Positions 23,957 to 34,835 of a stretch of DNA of 64,000 nt are shown one piece after another; position 1 is the stretch's first letter, and each line of letters begins with the position of its first letter. Made by a program: the position numbers and the translations under genes. A model generated the notes under the pieces. It was not told the DNA's origin, did no database searches, and saw only the letters and a list, made by a program, of their open reading frames with translations. Source of the DNA: JAXDAY01 sp034679345 (GTDB taxonomy: Bacteria > Eisenbacteria > RBG-16-71-46 > CAIMUX01 > VGJL01); NCBI GenBank assembly GCA_034679345.1, contig JAXDAY010000014.1, positions 1-64,000 of the forward strand, in the 5' to 3' direction.

Positions 23957-25621
23957 ATGCAGATTCTCTTCGTCTGTCCCCGGTTCCCGGATTCCCTGTG
24001 GAACTTCAGAGGCATCCACAAGCTTGTCGGCATCGAGTCGGCGCAGACGCCCCTCGGCCTAGCGACCATTGCGGCCCTGACGCCTCTCGAGATCAAGGTT
24101 GCCCTTGTCGATGAGAACATCGAGCCGATCGACTTCGAGACTCCATGCGATGTGGTCGCGATCTCCTGCTTCAATGTGCAGTTCGTCCGCGCCGCCGAGA
24201 TCGCGGCCGAGTTCCAGCGCCGCGGCCGCTTGATCGTGATCGGCGGCCCCTACCCGACCCTCTGCCCTGAGCGGTTCGACGGCGTGGGCGATGTCCTCTT
24301 CGTCGGCGAAGCAGAATACACGTGGCCGAGATTCTGCGGCGAGCTACTCCGCGGGGCCACGCCTGCTCGCGTGTACGAGCAAGAACGCGGGAAGGTGAGG
24401 CTCACCGACTCCCCCGTCCCACGCTTCGATCTGCTCTCAAACGGCGACTATCTCTACCACTACATCCAAACGACACGCGGATGCCCGTTCCAGTGCGAGT
24501 TCTGCGACATCATCGTCACTGACGGTCGTGTGCCGCGGACCAAATCGGTGGAGCAGGTGATGGAGGAGGTGGAAAGCGTTCGCAGGCTGGGAGGGCGCTA
24601 CATCTCCTTTTCTGACGCCAACTTGATCGCCAATCCGGGGTACGCGGAGAGGCTGCTCGCCGCTCTGAAGGAGTTCGGCCGGGAGCACGGTTATCCGATT
24701 CGCTTCTCCGCCGAGATGACCCTGAACGTAGCCCAGCGTCCGGCGATCCTCGAGCTTCTGCGGGACAGCAACTTCGACAGCGTCTTCATCGGTGTCGAGT
24801 CGCCGCGAGCGGAAAGCCTGCTCGAGTCGAAGAAGACGCAGAACATGCGCGGCTCGATCCTCGAGAACCTGCGAAAGATCCAGGCGCACAACCTCGTCGT
24901 GACCGTCGGGATGATCGTCGGCTTCGACCATGACGATGTCGGGATCTTCCAGGCCATGTACGACTTCCTCCAGGAGGCCGGGACGCCGTTCACGACGGCA
25001 GGCGTGCTCTTCGCGATCGAGCACACTCCCCTCTACGAGCGGCTCGGCCGGGAGGGGCGGCTCGTACCGCACGACCTGGACGCTGTTTTGGTCCACGGCA
25101 GCGCGGACTTGAACTTCGTGCCCAAGCAGATGAGCCGGGAAGAGCTGCTCCACGGTTACCAGTGGATGATCCGGGCGCTGTACCGCTACGACGGGTACGC
25201 GGAACGGCTCGTGCGCGCACTCGAGTCGTTCGAGCCGCCGGGGGAGGCGGCGCGGCTGTCCGCGAGTCGAGCGGCCCGGGGAATGCTCGGCACAACTCTG
25301 AAGATCCTGGCCTACTTCCTCCTCACCCGGGACTCGAAACGCAGGCGCTTCTTCGCGCGTACCCTCTGGCGGGTTCTGCGGCGGCGCCCGTCGCTCCAGA
25401 AACTCCTGGTGACAATCTCCTACATGGTCGTTCACAAGCACTTCCACGAGTACGTCGACCGCACGCACGGTGATGCCGAGAGCGTCGATCTCCAGTCGCC
25501 GTATGCGGCGTTGGAGGGTACGCGAGTGCCGCTGACGTTGGCCGGCGCGGCGCATCCCCCCTGGGGGAAGCCGGGGCCGGCAGAGGCGCCGGTCCGCGCC
25601 CTTGCCCGCTCGATCCACTGA
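23957..25621 (+). CDS. B12-binding radical SAM protein
   Basis: 554 residues. The N-terminal cobalamin-binding-like domain (about 1-140, 'ISCFNVQFVRAAEIAAEFQRRG', 'VIGGPYPTLCPE') is followed by a radical SAM core with the cluster motif CPFQCEFC (about 177-184), then a DUF4070-like C-terminal region. This plan is shared by HpnR/BchE-like methylases and cyclases, but I see no substrate-specific feature. GGAGG lies 8 nt before the ATG. No biosynthetic partner is adjacent; it follows the two-component genes after 126 nt. Confidence 0.85.
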   Translation: MQILFVCPRFPDSLWNFRGIHKLVGIESAQTPLGLATIAALTPLEIKVALVDENIEPIDFETPCDVVAISCFNVQFVRAAEIAAEFQRRGRLIVIGGPYPTLCPERFDGVGDVLFVGEAEYTWPRFCGELLRGATPARVYEQERGKVRLTDSPVPRFDLLSNGDYLYHYIQTTRGCPFQCEFCDIIVTDGRVPRTKSVEQVMEEVESVRRLGGRYISFSDANLIANPGYAERLLAALKEFGREHGYPIRFSAEMTLNVAQRPAILELLRDSNFDSVFIGVESPRAESLLESKKTQNMRGSILENLRKIQAHNLVVTVGMIVGFDHDDVGIFQAMYDFLQEAGTPFTTAGVLFAIEHTPLYERLGREGRLVPHDLDAVLVHGSADLNFVPKQMSREELLHGYQWMIRALYRYDGYAERLVRALESFEPPGEAARLSASRAARGMLGTTLKILAYFLLTRDSKRRRFFARTLWRVLRRRPSLQKLLVTISYMVVHKHFHEYVDRTHGDAESVDLQSPYAALEGTRVPLTLAGAAHPPWGKPGPAEAPVRALARSIH

Positions 25622-25957
25622 ATCGAGCATCCGGGCCGACCTGCTGCTCATCTGCCCCGGCTCGTCGCCGCTCGCGTTGTCCGATCTCCGCTCGTGGAAT
25701 TCAACGAAGCCACAACGTCACTGTTGCCAACCGGCTACGCTTGTCTCGTCGAAATCCACGAGCCAGGCGCGTGAGAGCTTCCTCGGTCGGTTCCGTCCAC
25801 GCGCATAACCATATGCGCTAATACAAGTTACAGAACCATTCAACCCAATCGAACTGGCATGGACCTGGCGATTGCCGGAAGCCAGGAAGTCCATGGATCA
25901 CCCAGAGCGAATCGCGGATGCGGACGCCGCGGATGATCCCGATCCAGGAGGAATCCC
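25622..25957. other. Intergenic region, with a short perfect inverted repeat
   Basis: 336 bp without a credible gene. The only feature is GCGCATA-acca-TATGCGC at 25801-25818, followed by AT-richer DNA (25808-25845). It could be a weak terminator of the radical SAM gene or an operator for the secreted-protein gene at 25958; neither is supported further. Confidence 0.35.
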
Positions 25958-27340
25958 ATGCCAGGTCCCGCAAACCCCAGAGACCGAATCGTCTCCGGCG
26001 ACTCTCGCCTCGCCACGGCCCCGCGATTTGTTTTCCCGCTCATCATCTCCCTTCTTTGCCTCAGCGCGGTCGTGCTTCCCACGATCGCGGTCGCGCAGGA
26101 AGAGGAGCCCGCCTGGGATCGCAAGATCCAGGGAATCAACATCCTCCCCGCCCGCGAACCCGGCCGATTCGATCTCTACATCGCCTACACCGTCGCCGCG
26201 CAGCCGAGCAGCGTGCCGCTCGATCTGAGCACCGATGTCCTCTTCCTGCTGAACGGCTCGCTTCTCGCGGCGCCAACGCACGAGGAGATCGAATTCTTCC
26301 CCTACCATCCCCCCTGCGAGTTCAGCCAAGGTTGTGGCGGCTCGTGCGGCGACGCCAACCTGAACGGCGCGAACTTCGGCCTGATCTGCTTCGAGGACTG
26401 CCCAGGCCACTTCGATCCGAACCTCCCCATCGACTGCGACTGCGGCGCCTGGATCACGGCCGACCTCCCCGGCGTCGAGTTGCAGCCGGGCGATGAGATC
26501 ATGGTCATCCTCGACCCCGCGCCCGGCGCCCTGCCCGACCCCGAGCCGTCGAACGACGAGATCCGAAGTGTTTTCCATGGAGGACCCATCTACTGGAATC
26601 GCCGCGTCCGGTCCGTGGATGTCACCCGGGATCCGAACGCGCCGCCCGACACCTACGAGGTCTCGGTCGCGGGCGACGTATCCTTCGATGGACAACAGGC
26701 GATGATCCTCGACATGGTCGTGAGCATCGAGATCAACGGCATCGCGGTCGCCGAGGAGCTCGTGAGCAAGCGGGCCGTGCAGCACGGTGACATCACCTGT
26801 TTCCAGCTCGGCTGCGGCAGCTACTGCGGCGTCATCGACAATATCGAGCGCAACTGCGATCCAATCATGTTCAACGGATGCGGCTGCGGGGCAGGGTGGT
26901 TGCAGTTCTTCCCGGGGGTCCACATCCCCGATCTCCAGCCGGGTGACGAGATCGCCGTCATCCTGCGTCCAGCCGAAGGGGTCCTGCCCGAGTTCTGGGC
27001 GATCGACGATCGGATCGTCTGGCAGGCGCCGGTATCCGGAGTCGGCCCCGCCGGCAGCCCGACCGCGATCCGCCTCGAACAGAACCAGCCCAATCCGTTC
27101 AACCCTCAGACGACGATCCGATTCGCGCTCGACCGGGCCGACGCGGTCCGAATCGGCGTCTTCGCGGCTGACGGCAGGAAGATCCGATCCCTCATCGACC
27201 GGAGCTTCGATGCGGGCCTCTGGTCGATCACCTGGGATGGTCTCACCGATGCCGGCCAGGCGGCGGCCGCCGGCACCTACTTCTGCCGAATGACCACGGG
27301 CGCTCGTGAAGAGACTCGCAAGATGCATCTCCTACGCTGA
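25958..27340 (+). CDS. Secreted cysteine-rich protein with internal duplication and sorting domain
   Basis: 460 residues. Signal segment at about 23-47 ('FVFPLIISLLCLSAVVLPTIAVAQ'). Two homologous modules (about 53-200 and 207-345) each end in a cysteine cluster: 'GCGGSCGDANLNG...CDCG...GVELQPGDEIMVILDPAPGALP' and 'GCGSYCGVIDN...CGCG...VHIPDLQPGDEIAVILRPAEGVLP'. I do not recognise the module. The C-terminus is the FlgD/Por-like sorting domain ('QNQPNPFNPQTTIRF', 'AADGRKIRSL', 'AAAGTYFCRM'). GGAGG lies 8 nt before the ATG. Probably secreted, with disulphides or metal held by the cysteines. Confidence 0.8.
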   Translation: MPGPANPRDRIVSGDSRLATAPRFVFPLIISLLCLSAVVLPTIAVAQEEEPAWDRKIQGINILPAREPGRFDLYIAYTVAAQPSSVPLDLSTDVLFLLNGSLLAAPTHEEIEFFPYHPPCEFSQGCGGSCGDANLNGANFGLICFEDCPGHFDPNLPIDCDCGAWITADLPGVELQPGDEIMVILDPAPGALPDPEPSNDEIRSVFHGGPIYWNRRVRSVDVTRDPNAPPDTYEVSVAGDVSFDGQQAMILDMVVSIEINGIAVAEELVSKRAVQHGDITCFQLGCGSYCGVIDNIERNCDPIMFNGCGCGAGWLQFFPGVHIPDLQPGDEIAVILRPAEGVLPEFWAIDDRIVWQAPVSGVGPAGSPTAIRLEQNQPNPFNPQTTIRFALDRADAVRIGVFAADGRKIRSLIDRSFDAGLWSITWDGLTDAGQAAAAGTYFCRMTTGAREETRKMHLLR

Positions 27341-27509
27341 GCGACCGCTCTCCACGCGCCAGGACGGGGCGATCGGCTTGGGGCCGTTCGCCCCGCCTCA
27401 CCGATGCTGCCGGGAGCTCGATCTCCGCAATCCCGATCGCCGACTGGCGAGTGCTGACCAGCTCTGCTATGCTTGCTGGTTTCGCTAGCTGCCCTTCCTG
27501 GAGGAGCTC

Positions 27510-30722
<3,213 letters not shown>

Positions 30723-30775
30723 GCGGGGCGTGGGATCAACATGAGACACACCGGGCCGCCGGATTGGAGGAAGCC

Positions 30776-31771
30776 ATGACACGCAGTATCGCTTGCCGAA
30801 TCCGTTTCGGTTTCCTGCTGCTCGCCCTGCTCGGACCCGCGGTGTTCGTCTTCCCGACCTCGGCGTCGGTCTACGTGAACGAGGTGGCCATCCGGGGTGT
30901 GGAACGCATCGAGATCTACAACTCAGGGCCGTCGAACGTCGATCTCTCGGGATGGACGATCCAGGGCAGCGACGGAGGCTTCGTGATTCCAGATTCCACG
31001 GTGATCGGCGTTGGCCAGTATCTCGTGCTGGATGACCTCGGAGGGATCTTCGACAACATCGGAGGCGAGACCTCGCTGATCGATCTCACGAACACCGTTG
31101 AGGATCAGATGTACTACGGCGATCAGGGAGGAGCTCCGCTGCCGCATGACGACAGCGACTCAGATGTGTCGCTTGCGCGAGCCCCGGATGGATCAGCCAA
31201 TCCCCCCCTCAATCCCGCGAATGACGCCCTGTTCTGGACGATCGATTTCTCTCAGACCTTTGGTGTCATGAACGACGCGCCTCCGCCGGCCCTGGGCGGA
31301 CCGGTCTACATCAACGAGATCGACGTCGCCGAGGCCCTGGACGACACGGTCGAGTTCTACAACGGGACCGCGCTCGCGATCGACATCCCGCTGTCCGGCT
31401 GGATCCTGACCGACGGTACGACCGCCGCGCCACTCACCGGGGTGGTGCCCTCGGGCGGCGTGCTCGCGTTGAGCCTGCCCACCTCGATCGAGACGGCGCA
31501 GGTCGCCTACCTCTTCGACCCGGCGGGAGTGCGGATCGACCAGGTCGGATTCGCCGGCGCGCCGTTGCCGCGACTCGAAGGGTGCATCGGCCGCTGCCCC
31601 GACGGAGCCGGGCCGAACAACGGGTTCAACTACGAGACCAGCGGCGGGGGCCTGACCTGGCGAGTCATGACCTGCACGATGGACGAGCTGAACGAGACGG
31701 CGCCGCAGTGCGGCGGGACAGACACCCAGCGCAGCAGCTGGGGGCGGCTGAAGGGGTTCTTCTTCAAGTAG
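30776..31771 (+). CDS. Secreted lamin-tail-domain protein
   Basis: 331 residues. A signal peptide (about 1-28) is followed by two lamin-tail-like beta domains: 'VYVNEVAIRGVERIEIYNSGPSNVDLSGWTI' (about 29-155) and 'VYINEIDVAEALDDTVEFYNGTALAIDIPLSGWIL' (about 180-285). Such domains are common in secreted bacterial proteins and are thought to mediate attachment. No FlgD-like sorting domain is visible; the C-terminus is basic ('RSSWGRLKGFFFK'). The chosen ATG has GGAGG 7 nt upstream; an open extension further back is intergenic. It follows the sigma-54 activator by 53 nt. Confidence 0.82.
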   Translation: MTRSIACRIRFGFLLLALLGPAVFVFPTSASVYVNEVAIRGVERIEIYNSGPSNVDLSGWTIQGSDGGFVIPDSTVIGVGQYLVLDDLGGIFDNIGGETSLIDLTNTVEDQMYYGDQGGAPLPHDDSDSDVSLARAPDGSANPPLNPANDALFWTIDFSQTFGVMNDAPPPALGGPVYINEIDVAEALDDTVEFYNGTALAIDIPLSGWILTDGTTAAPLTGVVPSGGVLALSLPTSIETAQVAYLFDPAGVRIDQVGFAGAPLPRLEGCIGRCPDGAGPNNGFNYETSGGGLTWRVMTCTMDELNETAPQCGGTDTQRSSWGRLKGFFFK

Positions 31772-31784
31772 CAGGAGGCGGCGG

Positions 31785-31799
31785 GGAGGCGACGCCTCC
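31785..31799. terminator. Short GC-rich hairpin between convergent genes
   Basis: GGAGGC-gac-GCCTCC in the 35-bp gap between the lamin-tail gene and the C39-like gene. It is short and lacks a U-run, so termination is only plausible. Confidence 0.3.
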
Positions 31800-31806
31800 G
31801 CTCATC

Positions 31807-33918
31807 TCAATCGAGCAGAACGAGCCGCCGCTGCCGCTCCCAGCCGCCGATCGTCGCGCGCAGCTCGTAGATGCCCGCGGCGACGCGTCGGCCGTCGGCC
31901 CTCCTCCGATCCCACGAGACCTCGTGCGAGCCAGCGGGGTAGGATCCCTCGACGATCCTCCTCACGAGCCGCCCACTGACGTCGAAGACTTCGAGCCGGA
32001 TCGCCGCCGGCTCACCTTGCGTGAGACGAAGCCGGATCGATCCGCGAGAGGGATTCGGGTAGGTGTCGATGCGGAAAGCCTGCTTCAGGCCGTCCACATC
32101 CGCATCCGTCGCCATGGCGGGCAACGGCACGGGTCCATCGATCGCGCCGAACTCTCCTTCTCCTCCCATGGTGTCGGTCCACCAGACCACGCCAAACTCC
32201 TCGGCGGGGTACTGCGAGTCGACTTTGAACTGGAAACCCGAGAGATAACCCCCCGGTGGAACGGGGTCGGTCGTCGTGGACCACAGGATTCCCGATGGCG
32301 AGAGGCGAGCGCCGCATCCCACCCCATCCTGGTAATCGGCTGGCAGAGGCTCCCAGCTCCATCCCGGCGGGGATTCGACATCCTGGTAGGGAACAAGAAG
32401 GATCATCGCCCACTCGTTCATCGGGGACTCGATGTCATTGCTGATCGCATAGCCATACGTGACGAGGGATCGTTCGCCTGCAGCATTCGTCATCGCCACG
32501 CTGCGCTGCGGAGTGTTTCCCCCCACCGGATAGATGATGTTGATGTCTGTCAGGCATAGATGATCGGCATCGTCGATACCTGCGGCGTTGTCCTCGATCT
32601 CGTCGTTGTCCAGGCGGACTTTGCCGTCGTCCCCCACCGTCACATCCAGCTCATCGTAGGCGTCGTCGCGCGTCTCCTCGTCCGGCTCGTGGTGGCTGTC
32701 CCCCCATGGATTGGAGACGTGGATCTTGGCCTTGCCGTTCTCGTCCACGGTGATACCGGCGACAGTCAGATAGTGGCCCGCGTCCGCGTCGACGGGATCC
32801 CCATGCTCGTCGCACCAGGTGATGCGAAGGAGCACATCGTGGCATTTCTCGAAGTGCGTTCGCAGGCTGTCCCAGAGCGCCAGCTTGCTGGTCATCCGGG
32901 TGTGCCGGAGTTGCTTTCGGTCTCCCTGCGGCGGCTGCCCCCTGAGGACACCCTTCTCCCTCAAGTACTCCGTGACGCCGCCGTCTCCCTTATCCTCGTC
33001 GTGGCACTTTTTCTCGAGATCGTCCTGGATCTTCTTGTTCTTCTCCTCCTGTGTTCCCTCGGAAGGGGCCAGCTCGGGATAGCCGTTGTTCGCCCAGTAG
33101 CTGAGGCAGTTCGCGAAGGCCGACGCCTGGCAGATGGCCTCATCGCCTTGTGAGATGTCGGGGACGTACTTCCAGGTGCTCGTCGTGACCTGCTTCTTCA
33201 CTTCGGCTTTCGCCTCATCGACGGCGGGGCCGCGGTCGGGAACGGGCGCGGAGTCGTCGTTTTCCACACCGACGCGGGCCTGCCCCAGCTCGGCGTCCGC
33301 GGGGATGTCGAGCTGGACCCGCTGCTGGCGCGGTCCGGCCATGATCGGCAGGCGCACATCGACCCAGGGCGACCAGGATCCGTTCATGAAATACCGCGAA
33401 CCGACGAGGAGCCCGAGCTGTTCGGGCGGCTGATCGGCATTCGCGTTCGTCCAGAAGGAGAGCTCCCAGTAGGCCGAAGGGCCTTCGGCGATCTGCGCGG
33501 GGAAGGGAGGCGTCTCCATGAGCGAGCGATGGTGGGGATGGAATCCCTGGATGTTCGGGTCGTAGAAGACGAGCGCGCCGCCTCCGACATCGCCGCTCGG
33601 CGACTCCAACCAGGAATCGACCGACTCGATGCGTGGCGGATAGTACGAGTCCTCGGAAGGCTGCCAGCCCATGGAGGCAGGTTCCTCGCCGAAGGGAGAG
33701 AAGACGGTGTTCTCGCAGTTGGCGGGCAGGTCCCGCTGCTGGGAACTCAGATTGTCGAAGTCCCAGCGTCCGGTCGGCATGAGCGGTTCGCCGAATCCCC
33801 CTCCCCCGACCCAGGTGTCGACGACGGGGGTCTGGGCGAAGGCGGCATCCGGAGGTAGAACGATCCAGATCGTGATTGCGGAGACGGTCAAAAGCAGGCG
33901 CGGGAGCATCCGGTTCAT
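31807..33918 (-). CDS. Secreted C39-like cysteine-peptidase-fold protein with sorting domain
   Basis: 703 residues. Signal peptide at about 1-29 ('LLLTVSAITIWIVLPPDAAFAQ'), an unassigned beta-rich region to about 245, then a segment that reads like the papain/C39 fold: a candidate nucleophile Cys in 'GDEAICQASAFANCLSYW' (about 255-270), His in 'AGHYLTVAGI' (about 370) and Asn in 'VSNPWGDS' (about 388). The C-terminal 90 residues are an FlgD/Por-like domain ('TYPNPSRGSIRL', 'DVSGRLVRRI', 'VAAGIYELRA'). The start at 33918 has GAGGTG 8 nt upstream. It has a near-consensus promoter upstream. Peptidase activity is inferred from motif order alone. Confidence 0.72.
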   Translation of the reverse strand: MNRMLPRLLLTVSAITIWIVLPPDAAFAQTPVVDTWVGGGGFGEPLMPTGRWDFDNLSSQQRDLPANCENTVFSPFGEEPASMGWQPSEDSYYPPRIESVDSWLESPSGDVGGGALVFYDPNIQGFHPHHRSLMETPPFPAQIAEGPSAYWELSFWTNANADQPPEQLGLLVGSRYFMNGSWSPWVDVRLPIMAGPRQQRVQLDIPADAELGQARVGVENDDSAPVPDRGPAVDEAKAEVKKQVTTSTWKYVPDISQGDEAICQASAFANCLSYWANNGYPELAPSEGTQEEKNKKIQDDLEKKCHDEDKGDGGVTEYLREKGVLRGQPPQGDRKQLRHTRMTSKLALWDSLRTHFEKCHDVLLRITWCDEHGDPVDADAGHYLTVAGITVDENGKAKIHVSNPWGDSHHEPDEETRDDAYDELDVTVGDDGKVRLDNDEIEDNAAGIDDADHLCLTDINIIYPVGGNTPQRSVAMTNAAGERSLVTYGYAISNDIESPMNEWAMILLVPYQDVESPPGWSWEPLPADYQDGVGCGARLSPSGILWSTTTDPVPPGGYLSGFQFKVDSQYPAEEFGVVWWTDTMGGEGEFGAIDGPVPLPAMATDADVDGLKQAFRIDTYPNPSRGSIRLRLTQGEPAAIRLEVFDVSGRLVRRIVEGSYPAGSHEVSWDRRRADGRRVAAGIYELRATIGGWERQRRLVLLD

Positions 33919-34031
33919 CGGCTGCACCTCAGCGGCCTTCGGGATCCTCAAGCAGTCATGAATCCATCCACCGCGATCCGTGTCCTGGCGTCTACGATCA
34001 GAAGGGGCGGGATCCGCCAGTAGCTCGATTC

Positions 34032-34076
34032 ATGATAATGATAAACGATTCTACATGAGGCGCATGCCGGAGTCAA
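34032..34076 (-). promoter_or_regulatory. Strong sigma-70-type promoter with a Fur-like box
   Basis: On the minus strand, TTGACT (34076-34071), a 17-nt spacer and TAGAAT (34053-34048) form a near-consensus promoter firing toward the C39-like gene. Immediately downstream, over the expected start site, the plus strand reads GATAATGATAA (34034-34044), which matches the first half of the classical Fur box. The second half is poor, so Fur control is tentative; the promoter itself is convincing. Confidence 0.55.
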
Positions 34077-34774
34077 TCCAATCGATTCCCCGCCTGCAGC
34101 CCGCGCGACTCTGCCCCGGCCGCCTCGCCACGGAGGGCGGCCGCGGCGGCCGCGGCCCGCTGCTCGAGGGCCGCGACGCGAACGGAGAGATCGTTCAAGT
34201 GCGCCGCGTCCTCGACGGAGCTTGCGGCTCCCCCGAGCGTTTCTCTCTTGCTGCGTCCGCGAACAAACTTCCCATATCCCAGGCCGACCGAGACCACGAG
34301 CGCGAAGGAGATCACCCAGAAACGCGCGACCGAGTTGCCCGAGAAGATGGCCCATCCCGCGCCGTAGACCATTGTGAACAGCCCACCCAGCAGGAGTCCG
34401 TTCGAGATCACGCGAAGCTGTTCGCTCAAACCGATGGAGACGACGAGCACGAGGGTCGCGAAGAGCACCAGCATGATGCTCGTCACTCGCGCCCAGTCCT
34501 CCACTTCCGTCTCCCTCCGCGCCATGAGCGCGTCCTGCTCGGCCCGCAGGCTGTCGAGCCGGGCTTGCTCCTCGACGGAGAAGCTCCCGGGCGCGGCCTT
34601 CTGTCCCTGCGACTCCTGACGCCGCGACAGCTCCCGCATCTGCCGGCTGTAGCTCTCCCCCGGCGACGGATAGAAGGTGTTCACACCGATGCCGACGAAG
34701 GCGAGGGCCATGAGCCCCAGGAAGAACGAGAAGATCGTCTGGAGGGCGTAGTGCTGACGGTCGGCTGTCGTCAA
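34073..34774 (-). CDS. Membrane protein of unknown function
   Basis: 233 residues from a TTG codon at 34774 that gives 'MTTADRQHYALQTIFSFFLGLMALAFVGIGVNTFY', placing a membrane helix at the N-terminus; the GC-driven open frame continues into the upstream gene and should be ignored. It has a first helix at about 12-30, an acidic coiled-coil-like loop ('SRQMRELSRRQESQGQ', 'VEEQARLDSLRAEQDALMARRETEVEDW', about 38-85), three further helices (about 88-165) and an Ala-rich coiled-coil tail. It is adjacent to the FG-GAP/S11 gene. I do not recognise the family. Confidence 0.65.
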   Translation of the reverse strand: MTTADRQHYALQTIFSFFLGLMALAFVGIGVNTFYPSPGESYSRQMRELSRRQESQGQKAAPGSFSVEEQARLDSLRAEQDALMARRETEVEDWARVTSIMLVLFATLVLVVSIGLSEQLRVISNGLLLGGLFTMVYGAGWAIFSGNSVARFWVISFALVVSVGLGYGKFVRGRSKRETLGGAASSVEDAAHLNDLSVRVAALEQRAAAAAAALRGEAAGAESRGLQAGNRLD

Positions 34775-34835
34775 GCTCCCCGCCCCCCAGCAATTCGATC
34801 CCCGAAGGGGGTCTCGCCCGAGCACAAACGCGTTG

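Noticed and set aside
25801..25818. Inverted repeat GCGCATA-acca-TATGCGC as a terminator
   Set aside because: The stem is only 7 bp without a U-run; kept only as a weak intergenic feature.
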